This document shows positions 23,348 through 32,193 of a stretch of 64,000 bases of DNA, piece by piece. The position numbers and the translations under genes are program-made. Origin of the DNA: Haoranjiania flava (lineage in GTDB: Bacteria; Bacteroidota; Bacteroidia; Chitinophagales; Chitinophagaceae); the NCBI RefSeq assembly GCF_025631005.1, contig NZ_JAOTPL010000001.1, forward strand, positions 248,001 to 312,000, read 5' to 3'. The first letter of the stretch is position 1; each line of letters opens with the position of its first letter. The notes below the pieces were generated by a model. That model saw only the letters and a program-made list of their open reading frames with translations, did no database searches and was not told the DNA's origin.

Positions 23348-24841
23348 GTGAGTATAGTATCTTATTTAGCAAAGGCGGCGGCCGGCATATTTTACAACAA
23401 ACAGAAAAAAGTGATGCGCAATGCGGTGGCTGACCAGGAAAAGACCATGCGCGAACTGGTGCAGAAGGCCAGGAATACCCGCTTCGGACACGACCATCAT
23501 TTCGGGAACATTCATTCGTATGAAGATTTTAAAAAGCACGTGCCCATCCGCGATTACGAAGGCATAAAGCACTACATAGAACTGATTAAAAAAGGTGAAA
23601 AAGATATTCTCTGGCCCGGAAAACCGGCTTATTTTGCCAAAACCAGCGGCACAACCAGCGGCACCAAGTATATTCCCATCACCAAAGAATCCATGCAGAA
23701 CCATATAAGGTCTACTGCAAAATCCCTGCTCACGTATATTGCCACAACCGGCAACAGCGATTTTATCAACGGCAAAATGATCTTCCTGAGCGGATCACCC
23801 ACATTAGACGAGGTTGGCGGCATCCCCACAGGACGGCTTAGCGGCATCTCTAACCACCATGTGCCGGGATTTTTAAGAAAACGCCAGGTACCCAGCTACG
23901 AAACAAACTGCATTGAAGACTGGGAAACCAAGCTGGATAAAATTGTGGAAGAAACCATAGATAAAGACATGACGCTGATAGGCGGCATCCCGCCCTGGAT
24001 ACAGATGTATTTTGACAAGCTCTATGAAAAGACCGGCAAAAAAGTAATTGAACTGTTCCCGAATTTTTCTGTGCTGGTGTATGGCGGCGTGAATTTTGAA
24101 CCCTATAAACAAAAATTATTTGAATCCATAGGGAAAGAAGTGGATTCTATAGAATTGTTTCCTGCTTCGGAAGGCTCCTTTGCCTACCAGGATGTGCAGG
24201 GCCAAAAAGGCATGTTGCTCACAAGCAATGAAGGTATTTTTTATGAATTTGTACCAGCCGAAGAAATTCATGATGAAAATCCTACCAGGCTTTCTCTCAG
24301 AGATGTGGAGCCCGGCAAAAACTATGCGCTCATTATCAATAACAATGCAGGCTTGTGGGGATACAATATCGGCGATACGGTAAAGTTTGTAAGCATTGAC
24401 CCTTACAGGCTGATCGTATCAGGCAGGACCAAACATTATATTTCTGCATTTGGCGAGCATGTGATTGGCGAAGAAGTGGAAGCGGCCTTGTCTGAAACTC
24501 TGAAAAAATACCCTGCACAAATTACTGAATTCACGGTAGCGCCACTTGTAGCACAGGAAGAAGGCAAAAGCCACCACCAGTGGTTTATAGAATTTGAAAA
24601 AAAGCCCGATGACCTTGAAGCTTTTGCAGAAGAATTAGATATGCATTTACGAAAAAAGAATGCTTACTACGACGATCTTATAGCCGGCAATATTTTGCAG
24701 AGGCTGCAGATCATCTCTGTGAAAAGAGACGCTTTTATCAATTACATGAAGTCCATCGGAAAGCTGGGCGGCCAGAACAAACTGCCGCGCCTGAGCAATG
24801 ACAGGAAGATTGCAGATGTGTTGGAGAAGGAGCGGTTATGA
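23348..24841 (+). CDS. GH3 (auxin-responsive) family acyl-adenylating enzyme
   Basis: A 497-residue ANL-like enzyme of the GH3 family, named from plant enzymes that adenylate jasmonate or auxin and join them to amino acids. Present here: the phosphate loop FAKTSGTTSGTKYIPIT (about residue 98), LFPASEGSFAYQ, and YNIGDTVKFVSIDPYRLIVSGRTKHYISAFGEHVIGEEVE. Start is GTG at 23348, 20 nt after a -7 box. The bacterial substrates are not known, and no neighbouring gene gives a clue. The gene is single and convergent with an outer-membrane protein gene. Confidence 0.88.
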   Translation: MSIVSYLAKAAAGIFYNKQKKVMRNAVADQEKTMRELVQKARNTRFGHDHHFGNIHSYEDFKKHVPIRDYEGIKHYIELIKKGEKDILWPGKPAYFAKTSGTTSGTKYIPITKESMQNHIRSTAKSLLTYIATTGNSDFINGKMIFLSGSPTLDEVGGIPTGRLSGISNHHVPGFLRKRQVPSYETNCIEDWETKLDKIVEETIDKDMTLIGGIPPWIQMYFDKLYEKTGKKVIELFPNFSVLVYGGVNFEPYKQKLFESIGKEVDSIELFPASEGSFAYQDVQGQKGMLLTSNEGIFYEFVPAEEIHDENPTRLSLRDVEPGKNYALIINNNAGLWGYNIGDTVKFVSIDPYRLIVSGRTKHYISAFGEHVIGEEVEAALSETLKKYPAQITEFTVAPLVAQEEGKSHHQWFIEFEKKPDDLEAFAEELDMHLRKKNAYYDDLIAGNILQRLQIISVKRDAFINYMKSIGKLGGQNKLPRLSNDRKIADVLEKERL

Positions 24842-24862
24842 TAAAAAGGTTTTTTCTAAGTT

Positions 24863-24900
24863 AAGTTCCGTACGATATGCATGGAACTTGGTATTTATTT
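24863..24900. terminator. Weak hairpin between convergent genes
   Basis: Stem AAGTTCC / GGAACTT (24863-24869, 24883-24889), 13-nt loop, T-rich sequence after it on the plus strand. Confidence 0.35.
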
Positions 24901-24903
24901 TTC

Positions 24904-25443
24904 TTAGAATGCGTAGCCAAAAGAAAGATAGGGCAGTGGCATAAAGTTTTTGGAATCGAATACCGGTGCCAATCCTGTCCTGAACAAAAAGCCTCCATAT
25001 AAAGGTTGCCTTCTGTAACCAAAATTCAGCGTTCCGTAAATAGAATTATCAGTGCCAAACAAACCAGTATTAGAAAATACAGCGCCGGCGCCGATCTCAA
25101 AATATTTTCCATTTTTACCCAGCAGATAATTCATTAAAACTGGCACTGTAAGTACCGATTCTCCTTCTGAACTTACATACCCGATTCCTATTCTTGCGCC
25201 CAGGCCATTTAGCTTTTTTTCAAAACGCATATCTCCATTTATAGAGAAGATCATGCTGCTTCCTCCTAATTCAACAAATATATTGCTTGCTCTTAAATTA
25301 GATTGTTCAAGAGTAGCTTGCTTTACATCAGCACCTGTCTTCTTAAAGTAGGGCAATGTATCTGTAGAGAAATCAGTATTATTTTGCGCAAAAGAAAGAC
25401 CACCTATAGTCAGCAAACATATACCAAGGAAAAGCTTTTTCAT
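24904..25443 (-). CDS. Putative outer-membrane beta-barrel protein
   Basis: A 179-residue protein with a Sec signal (MKKLFLGICLLTIGGLSFAQ). From about residue 50 it has alternating hydrophobic strands with Gly/aromatic turns (ASNIFVELGGSSMIFSINGDMRFEK, LGARIGIGYVS, YFEIGAGAVFSN, GTLNFGYRRQP, GGFLFRTGLAP) and ends in Phe (YLSFGYAF), the usual last-strand signal for outer-membrane insertion. Probably an eight-strand barrel; function unknown. Monocistronic. Confidence 0.72.
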   Translation of the reverse strand: MKKLFLGICLLTIGGLSFAQNNTDFSTDTLPYFKKTGADVKQATLEQSNLRASNIFVELGGSSMIFSINGDMRFEKKLNGLGARIGIGYVSSEGESVLTVPVLMNYLLGKNGKYFEIGAGAVFSNTGLFGTDNSIYGTLNFGYRRQPLYGGFLFRTGLAPVFDSKNFMPLPYLSFGYAF

Positions 25444-25601
25444 TACTAAAGTTTTAACAGTTTATATATAATACGTAAAGTTAAAGAGTTTTGTTACATC
25501 TAAAAATAAATAATTATTAAGCCCGGCATGTTACTTGCTATTTTTCAGAATTAAATAAATACAATACCTTTACAAATTGTTGTAAATTCTGATCTCTTTT
25601 C

Positions 25602-26759
25602 ATGTCAAAAAGACGTATAGCAATATTCGGTTCCACGGGTTCGATAGGCAGGCAAACGCTCGAGGTGATCGAGGCTAACCCCTCTTTATTTTCGGTAGAA
25701 ATACTCACAGCACAAAACAATGTGGAGCTGCTGGTAAACCAGGCTTTGCGCTATGGCCCAAAGATAGTAGTGATCGGCAATGAAGAAAAATACCAGGAAG
25801 TGCTGCAGGCGCTTTCAGGTACAGGCATCAGTGTGGCTTCGGGAGAGCAGGCGCTGGAAGATACGGCCGGCCTGGATATTTACGACACTATGATAGCTGC
25901 TATCGTTGGCTTTGCGGGCTTAAGGCCTACATTAAAAGCGATAGAAAACGGTAAGACCATCGGCCTTGCCAACAAAGAAACACTGGTTGTGGCAGGCGAT
26001 ATTGTAATGAAGAAAGCAAAGGAACACCATGTGCACCTTGTGCCTGTAGACAGCGAACACTCAGCCATATTCCAGTGCATGCAGGGAGAAGATTACAAAA
26101 AAATAGACCGTATTATTCTCACCGCGAGCGGAGGCCCCTTCCTGGGCAGGAAACCTAATTTCCTGGTAAATGTAAAACGCGAACATGCACTGCAGCATCC
26201 CAACTGGAGCATGGGCGCAAAAATTTCCGTTGACTCTGCAACCCTTATGAATAAAGGGCTAGAGATGATTGAAGCCAAATGGCTGTTTGACGTAACGCTT
26301 CAGCAGATAAAGGTGGTCATTCACCCGCAGAGCATTATACACAGCATGGTTGAGTTCGAAGACGGCAGCATGAAAGCGCAGATGGGCATGCCCGATATGC
26401 GTGTGCCTATCCAGTATGCACTCACCTACCCGGCAAGAACCAGGAGCAATTTTCCCAGGTATAATTTTAAAGATCCCGCGCAACTAACCTTCGACGAGCC
26501 GGATATTAAAACCTTCCGCAACCTGTTCCTGGCGCAAAAGGCGCTGGAGACCGGCGGCAACATGCCCTGCATCCTCAATGCGGCCAATGAAATAGCTGTT
26601 TATGCATTCCTGAAAAACCGTATAGGCTTCCTGGAGATGACAGAACTGATAGAGCAGGCCATGGAAAAAATACCTTTTATTCAAAACCCCACACTAAACG
26701 ATTATTTTGAATCTGATGCCGAAGCGCGTACCTTTGCGGCTTCCCTGGTGGAAATATAG
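25602..26759 (+). CDS. dxr: 1-deoxy-D-xylulose 5-phosphate reductoisomerase
   Basis: Second step of the MEP isoprenoid pathway: DXP to MEP with NADPH. The 385-residue protein has the GSTGSIGRQTLEVIE cofactor loop (about residue 9), LANKETLVVAG, PVDSEHSAIFQ and TASGGPFLG, with metal ligands in these blocks, and WSMGAKISVDSATLMNKGLEMIEA. All family landmarks are present. A TACCTTTA -7-like box is at 25565-25572. First gene of dxr-rseP-ppa-small protein (gaps 41, 24 and 42 nt). Confidence 0.97.
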   Translation: MSKRRIAIFGSTGSIGRQTLEVIEANPSLFSVEILTAQNNVELLVNQALRYGPKIVVIGNEEKYQEVLQALSGTGISVASGEQALEDTAGLDIYDTMIAAIVGFAGLRPTLKAIENGKTIGLANKETLVVAGDIVMKKAKEHHVHLVPVDSEHSAIFQCMQGEDYKKIDRIILTASGGPFLGRKPNFLVNVKREHALQHPNWSMGAKISVDSATLMNKGLEMIEAKWLFDVTLQQIKVVIHPQSIIHSMVEFEDGSMKAQMGMPDMRVPIQYALTYPARTRSNFPRYNFKDPAQLTFDEPDIKTFRNLFLAQKALETGGNMPCILNAANEIAVYAFLKNRIGFLEMTELIEQAMEKIPFIQNPTLNDYFESDAEARTFAASLVEI

Positions 26760-26800
26760 CCGGGCAGAATCAAAACTCGAATTAATATTTTACTATACAA

Positions 26801-28156
26801 ATGATATTATTAGCAATCGACTGGCCGATAGTAGGAATAAAAACGCTTCAGTTCCTGTTATCCTTTTCAATACTTGTTGCCTTACATGAACTCGGCCACT
26901 TTGTGGCTGCCAAGATCTTCGGATGCCGCGTAGATAAATTCTATCTTTTCTTTGATCCGTGGTTCTCATTGTTTAAAAAGAAAATCGGTGAAACCATCTA
27001 CGGCATTGGGTGGCTGCCGCTGGGCGGCTACGTAAAAATTGCCGGGATGGTAGACGAGAGCATGGACAAAGAGCAAATGAAGCAACCTCCGAAACCTTAC
27101 GAATTCAGAAGCAAGCCTGCCTGGCAACGCCTCATCATTATGCTGGCAGGTGTAATTGTAAACCTGTGGCTGGGCTTCTTTATTTACTCCATGATCCTGT
27201 GGAACTGGGGCGATCAATACCTGCCAACGAGCGAAGTAAAATATGGTATTGCCACAGACTCGGTGGCCAAAAGCATCGGCTTCAAGGATGGCGATAAGAT
27301 TGTTTCCATTGACGGGAAGCAATACGAAAAGTTCAGGGACATTAATAAACACCTGCTTTTAAGAAAAACCCACCATGTAACTGTAGACAGGAATGGCGGC
27401 CAGGTAAACATACCCATCCCGGACAACATCGCCAAAACACTTATTGCTACCAAAAACGTAAATTTTATTACACCGCGCGTGCCGTTGCTCCCCATTGAAA
27501 AAGTATTAGATACAGCCTCTGCAGCTAAAGCGGGAATTAAGAGCGGCGACAAAATCGTTGCAGCAAACGGGCAGACCTTTCAGTACGACAATGAAGTACG
27601 CAATTTTATCAAAAGCCATAAAGGCGATACGGCAAGCCTCACCGTTCTTCGTGGCGCCGACACTTTAAACATTAACACACCAATCTCTACAGATGGTACG
27701 TTGGGGGTATATTTTTCAGTTCCTGAACTGGAAAAATTCTTTACAATGAAAAAGCTGAGCTACAATTTCTTTGAATCAATCCCTGCCGGCTATACCAAAA
27801 CCTGGGAAACGCTGGAAGACTACTGGCTGCAGATTAAATTAATCTTCGGCGGCAAAGTTGCGGCCAAAGATTCGGTAGGTTCACTGATCACCATCGGGAG
27901 CATTTTCCCGGCAACCTGGGACTGGCAATCTTTCTGGAGCCTTACAGCTTTCTTCTCGCTGGTGCTGGCATTTATGAACCTGCTGCCTATCCCCGCACTG
28001 GATGGCGGGCACGCGCTCTTCTGCCTGTATGAAATGATCACCGGCAGAAAACCGTCAGACAAATTTATGGAAGTAGCACAAACCGTTGGCATGATATTGT
28101 TGTTTGGTTTGATGATATTTGCTTTGGGTAATGATATTTTAAGGCTATTCAGATAA
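26801..28156 (+). CDS. rseP: RIP zinc metalloprotease RseP (site-2 protease)
   Basis: Intramembrane protease that cleaves anti-sigma factors and signal remnants. HELGH at residues 29-33 is the zinc site in the first membrane helix; LDGGH (about residue 398) gives the third ligand. Two PDZ-like domains lie in the periplasmic part (about 130-200 and 225-300), and about four membrane helices are present. At 451 residues it has normal length. A dxr-rseP order is common in bacteria. Ends 24 nt before ppa. Confidence 0.95.
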   Translation: MILLAIDWPIVGIKTLQFLLSFSILVALHELGHFVAAKIFGCRVDKFYLFFDPWFSLFKKKIGETIYGIGWLPLGGYVKIAGMVDESMDKEQMKQPPKPYEFRSKPAWQRLIIMLAGVIVNLWLGFFIYSMILWNWGDQYLPTSEVKYGIATDSVAKSIGFKDGDKIVSIDGKQYEKFRDINKHLLLRKTHHVTVDRNGGQVNIPIPDNIAKTLIATKNVNFITPRVPLLPIEKVLDTASAAKAGIKSGDKIVAANGQTFQYDNEVRNFIKSHKGDTASLTVLRGADTLNINTPISTDGTLGVYFSVPELEKFFTMKKLSYNFFESIPAGYTKTWETLEDYWLQIKLIFGGKVAAKDSVGSLITIGSIFPATWDWQSFWSLTAFFSLVLAFMNLLPIPALDGGHALFCLYEMITGRKPSDKFMEVAQTVGMILLFGLMIFALGNDILRLFR

Positions 28157-28180
28157 TAAAATCGTTAAAAGAAATTAATT

Positions 28181-28732
28181 ATGTATATCAACGTAAACCA
28201 CCCCTGGCACAACGTACCGTACGGTGAAAAAGCGCCGGCTATTGTAAATGCCGTAATTGAAATACCGCAGGGATCAAGAGCTAAGTACGAGCTTGACAAG
28301 GAATCAGGGCTTTTAAAAATGGACAGGGTGATCTATTCTTCCTTCCACTACCCCAACAACTACGGGTTTATACCCAACTCCCTCGGCGACGACCATGACC
28401 CGCTGGATATTATGGTGCTCTCATCTATCAACATTCAACCGCTTTGCATCGTGGAAGCTAAGGTAATCGGTGTAATGCAGATGATAGACAACGGCGAAGG
28501 CGATGATAAAATCATTGGCGTAGCCGCAAACGACCAGGCATTTAACCACATCAACAATATTTCAGAATTATCCAACCACTTCTTCCAGGAGCTGAAACAC
28601 TTTTTTGAAGAATACAAAAGGCTGGAAGACAAGAAAGTAAAAGTAGAAGACTTTGGCAACAAAGAGCTTGCACAAAAGATTATATTAGAAGCTATTGAAA
28701 ATTACAAAAGAACCTTCGGCAGAATCTTTTAA
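28181..28732 (+). CDS. ppa: Inorganic pyrophosphatase, family I
   Basis: Soluble hydrolase of PPi to two phosphates. The 183-residue protein has the metal-binding signature GDDHDPLDIMVLS, the earlier FHYPNNYGFIPNSLGD, and GEGDDKIIGVA. It is the third gene of the dxr operon. The same window also encodes a membrane pyrophosphatase (58513-60927), so the cell has both a heat-releasing and an ion-pumping route for PPi. Confidence 0.96.
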   Translation: MYINVNHPWHNVPYGEKAPAIVNAVIEIPQGSRAKYELDKESGLLKMDRVIYSSFHYPNNYGFIPNSLGDDHDPLDIMVLSSINIQPLCIVEAKVIGVMQMIDNGEGDDKIIGVAANDQAFNHINNISELSNHFFQELKHFFEEYKRLEDKKVKVEDFGNKELAQKIILEAIENYKRTFGRIF

Positions 28733-28774
28733 TTTTCAGAAATTTATATACATTTGTAAAAATCAGCATATCCG

Positions 28775-28960
28775 ATGGACAAAGAAAAATCAACTTCAAA
28801 ATACTGGCTTTGGTTCGCGATCAGCACGGTAGTTATTATCTGCATGCTAATCTGGGTAAGGCCTTATTTCTGGCTCGCATTGCCTTTTGTAGTTACCAGC
28901 TTTGCAAAAGCGCTGAACCTTATTGACGATAATAAACCTGAAGACCAGGAAGTATATTGA
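28775..28960 (+). CDS. Small two-helix membrane protein
   Basis: A 61-residue protein with a charged N-terminus (MDKEKSTSKY), two membrane helices (about 10-26 and 30-46) and an acidic tail (DDNKPEDQEVY). No family recognised. It follows ppa by 42 nt and precedes a strong terminator, so it is the last gene of the dxr-rseP-ppa transcript. ATG start and coding look support it as real, though short. Confidence 0.62.
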   Translation: MDKEKSTSKYWLWFAISTVVIICMLIWVRPYFWLALPFVVTSFAKALNLIDDNKPEDQEVY

Positions 28961-29054
28961 TTTACCAGATGACAGAATATATGAGGTTCTAAAGAGCATT
29001 GAAAGTCTGAAAATAGCTCATTGTATTCATTTCACGTCATTTACAAAATAGCAG

Positions 29055-29089
29055 AAGCTGCCTCTAACTTTTCGAGGCAGCTTTTTTTT
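29055..29089 (+). terminator. Terminator of the dxr operon
   Basis: Perfect 10-bp stem AAGCTGCCTC / GAGGCAGCTT, 9-nt loop, eight or more T residues. Confidence 0.9.
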
Positions 29090-29239
29090 ATCCGGCAAGG
29101 CGGTGGACAAAGTTTTGTATAAGTGATCTCAACGCTTTCATTATTTTTGATACATCTTTTAGAAGTATCCGTAGTGCAGCTGACAGTTATGCCAGGCGCC
29201 TGCTCCGGCATAGTTCGTTACAGCTTTGTATTTCCTGTT

Positions 29240-29833
29240 TTAAAACTTAGTGGTTCCGTTGGGCTGCAATACATAATTAAAGGTATAGTGTTGCTTAGGC
29301 CACTTCTCTCCCCGTGTGGCTATGTCAGCAAAATCTGCCGTTGTAACGTCGGGATTGCCTTTGTAATAGCTTATCATTTCTATTTTGGCAAATTTCCCTT
29401 TCCCGGTTTTTATGATGATTAGCACACCCGGTTTCATCAATATGGCATGCTGCGGCACATTGTACAATGTATTAATGTAATAAGAACCGCTTCCGGTGAT
29501 GCCCGAGGTACTGTAGCCGCTTTCGGGAGCAGTCTTATAGGAAGCCATAATACCTTCTGCCAGCCGGCCGCTCGCTCCATTGCCAAAACTGATAGTTGTT
29601 CCGGATATCTTTATGTCCCAGTCCGGAGAACTTTCTGCCACTTCCCGGTTATGCTCCAGACTAAAACACACATGTCCTTTTGCAAACCCGTTAAGATCTT
29701 TAACAGTAGTCACCTCCAGCGCCATATTGCCTCCTTCCGGAGCTGAGCCACCATCTTTACTGCATGAAGTAAAAAACAGACCGGACGCAAGAGCAAATAA
29801 ACCCGCTTTTTGAAAAATGTAATTTTTAACCAT
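29240..29833 (-). CDS. hmuY: HmuY-family heme-binding lipoprotein
   Basis: A surface or secreted hemophore-like protein. The 197-residue product has a lipoprotein signal (LFALASGLFFTSC) and HmuY landmarks: FSLEHNREV, WDIKISGTTISFGNGASG, LIIIKTGKGKFAKIEMISYYKG and the final YTFNYVLQPNGTTKF. It is the third gene of a minus-strand operon after PepSY_TM and TonB-receptor genes, the typical companion set for heme capture. After its TAA the same frame stays open for 26 more codons to 29159 and reads protein-like (see findings). Confidence 0.85.
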   Translation of the reverse strand: MVKNYIFQKAGLFALASGLFFTSCSKDGGSAPEGGNMALEVTTVKDLNGFAKGHVCFSLEHNREVAESSPDWDIKISGTTISFGNGASGRLAEGIMASYKTAPESGYSTSGITGSGSYYINTLYNVPQHAILMKPGVLIIIKTGKGKFAKIEMISYYKGNPDVTTADFADIATRGEKWPKQHYTFNYVLQPNGTTKF

Positions 29834-29865
29834 TGTTTTGTTGTTTTATATATTTATTGAATAAA

Positions 29866-32184
29866 TTACTGTACTTTATAAGATGCTCCTATGAAGAGCA
29901 TTCTGCCCGGCATGGTGGCAACACCTGTATGCCTGATATTGCCTAAGTTTTCTGCAGATAGCGATATGGAAAAACGTTTCCTGAAATATGATTTTACAAC
30001 AGAGGCATTGAAGAGTGAATAGCCGGGAGCGTACTCTTCGTCGAGGTTCACGATGCCGTTGCCGTCTATATCACGAATCCCGAAACGGCTGCGGTATGCC
30101 CACCGGAATGTAAGATCCACGCCGGGCTTCGCCCAATTGTAGGTAATGCTGGTATTGGCTGTATACCGGGAACGGTTGAACAAACCGCCGTATTCGCTTT
30201 TCCTCACTAACCGACTGCTTCCTGTAACTGCATCGCGGGTGTAATAGCCTTTGCCGTTCTGTAGGGCATCCAATACATCTTTATTGGCAGTAAACAGGTA
30301 TTGTCCTGCTGTTTTAATATGCAGCTTATGCCATTTATAGCCTGCATGGGCTTCAGCGCCTTGTATGATTACATGCTCCTGGTTGGAATAGGTGTATACA
30401 GACTTGCCGTTGGTCTTAGTTGCTATCACAAAGGTTTCAATAAGATTGCTGACGTGGTTGCGGAAGACACTTGCGCCGCCATCAAAGCCTGCTCCCGGAT
30501 GCAGTTTCACCCCGGCCTGGTAGTTCCATGAGCGTTCGGCATCCAGGGCTTTTATCCTGGCAGGATCGTACAATACTTCGGCAATCTCTCCGGCTTTCAC
30601 CAGTTGGCTAAGCTTGTCTGCCGCTTCTGCTGCTCCAAACACGCTATAACCCTGTGTGGGATTTGTCCAGTTGAGGTACAGCTCCCTGAAATCCGGCGCT
30701 TTGAAACCGCTCCCGATAGTACCGTATATGGCAAGCCATGAAAGAGCTTTGTACTGCGCCGCCAGCTTCGGGCTGAACTGCGAAGCATAAACATTGTGTG
30801 CATCAAAACGGCCCCCGGCTATGAAGTTCAGGCGCCCGGAAATACGCACATCGGCCTGTGCATAGCCAAACGCGGCAACAAATTCTTTTTGATCATCGTA
30901 GCGCACTGCCTTTAACCACTCATCTGTGATACCTGCACCTGCCGTAAACTTTATGTTTTCATTGACTTTATAATCGTGCTGCAATTCCGCCCTTGAAAAA
31001 TTCTGGTCAAAATAATCGCGGCTGTAAGGCCTTCCGTCTGCTGCTATATCAATTCTTGTATCCGTTTTGTAAAAGGATTTGTTGAGCCTCAAAAAAGTAA
31101 TGTGCTTATCGGAATGGCGGTATACTATCCCGGGCGTAATGGCGATATCCCTTCTGAGGGATCGGGAATTTACCTCCTGCTCAGTGTCTGTGCCCTTATT
31201 AGTTTTATATTGGTCATGCGCATATTCGTCGTTGTATTTAATACCGAGTTTCAGTTCCAGTTTCGCTGTTGGTTTATAATCTACTTTTACATTACCGGTA
31301 TATCCGTAAAACGGGGGTACAGTTCGGTCTGTATTATCCCTGCCATAGCTGTAGCCGCTGTTGCTAAAGCGGTTGAATGCCGCGTACACCGAGGTTTTGT
31401 TACCTGCAATGCTGCCATCCAGTGAAAGATCAAGCGCATTGTTCGTACCATAGCGTACAGCTGTTGCCATACGGCGGCCTTTTGGCGGTTTTTTGGTAAT
31501 GATGTTGACTACGCCTGCCATTGCTTCCGAGCCATACAGTGAAGACGACGGCCCTTTCAAAATCTCTACCCGTTCCACATTGGCCATGGTAATGCGCGAC
31601 AAATTCAGTGTTCCCGATGAGCGGCCGATGACCGGCTCTCCATCTATAAGTATCAGGGTATATTTTGCCTCAAAGCCTTGCAACTGTATACCTGTTCCGT
31701 GATCTTCTACGAGGACGATCCCGGGCTGTTCGGCCAGGACTTCATTAAGGCGCACCAGGGCCTTCTGTTGCATTTCGTCTTTGCCTACAATGGTTACAGC
31801 CAGAGGAATATCATCAACATGCTTCTCGGTGCGGGTTGCGGTAACAACTATCTCATCCAGGCTAACAGTTTGTTCTTCGAGCGAGAACTCCGGGAGCCTG
31901 TCTTGACCGAAAAGAGCTTCAAAGGTTTTACTTGCGCACCCCATCGTGCTGATGCGGACGCTATAAATACCTGCGGGAACTGCAAAATGGAATATGCCGC
32001 TTTCGTCAGTTTGTGCATGCTGGTTTGGCCCGATAAGCTCAACCATAGCCCCTGCAACGGCTTGTTTGTCTGCATCAGTAACTTTGCCCCGTATCACAGC
32101 CGCTTTTTGGCTGTACAAATGGCTGCTAAAAAATAATAACATTATGAGTGATAATAAAGACTGCTTTGTTTTAAAGACTGACAT
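29866..32184 (-). CDS. TonB-dependent receptor (HmuR-like), with carboxypeptidase-regulatory domain
   Basis: A 772-residue outer-membrane importer. After the signal (residues 1-25) comes a CarboxypepD_reg-like domain (AAVIRGKVTDADKQAVAGAMVEL...), then the plug (VDDIPLAVTIVGKDEMQQKALVRLNEVL, LILIDGEPVIGR, VERVEILKGPSSSLYGSEAMAGVVNIITKK) and a 22-strand barrel ending MLFIGASYKVQ. Between PepSY_TM and HmuY genes (gaps 9 and 32 nt), so heme or a heme-like ligand is the likely cargo. The ligand cannot be proved from sequence. Confidence 0.93.
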   Translation of the reverse strand: MSVFKTKQSLLSLIMLLFFSSHLYSQKAAVIRGKVTDADKQAVAGAMVELIGPNQHAQTDESGIFHFAVPAGIYSVRISTMGCASKTFEALFGQDRLPEFSLEEQTVSLDEIVVTATRTEKHVDDIPLAVTIVGKDEMQQKALVRLNEVLAEQPGIVLVEDHGTGIQLQGFEAKYTLILIDGEPVIGRSSGTLNLSRITMANVERVEILKGPSSSLYGSEAMAGVVNIITKKPPKGRRMATAVRYGTNNALDLSLDGSIAGNKTSVYAAFNRFSNSGYSYGRDNTDRTVPPFYGYTGNVKVDYKPTAKLELKLGIKYNDEYAHDQYKTNKGTDTEQEVNSRSLRRDIAITPGIVYRHSDKHITFLRLNKSFYKTDTRIDIAADGRPYSRDYFDQNFSRAELQHDYKVNENIKFTAGAGITDEWLKAVRYDDQKEFVAAFGYAQADVRISGRLNFIAGGRFDAHNVYASQFSPKLAAQYKALSWLAIYGTIGSGFKAPDFRELYLNWTNPTQGYSVFGAAEAADKLSQLVKAGEIAEVLYDPARIKALDAERSWNYQAGVKLHPGAGFDGGASVFRNHVSNLIETFVIATKTNGKSVYTYSNQEHVIIQGAEAHAGYKWHKLHIKTAGQYLFTANKDVLDALQNGKGYYTRDAVTGSSRLVRKSEYGGLFNRSRYTANTSITYNWAKPGVDLTFRWAYRSRFGIRDIDGNGIVNLDEEYAPGYSLFNASVVKSYFRKRFSISLSAENLGNIRHTGVATMPGRMLFIGASYKVQ

Positions 32185-32193
32185 AAAAAATGA

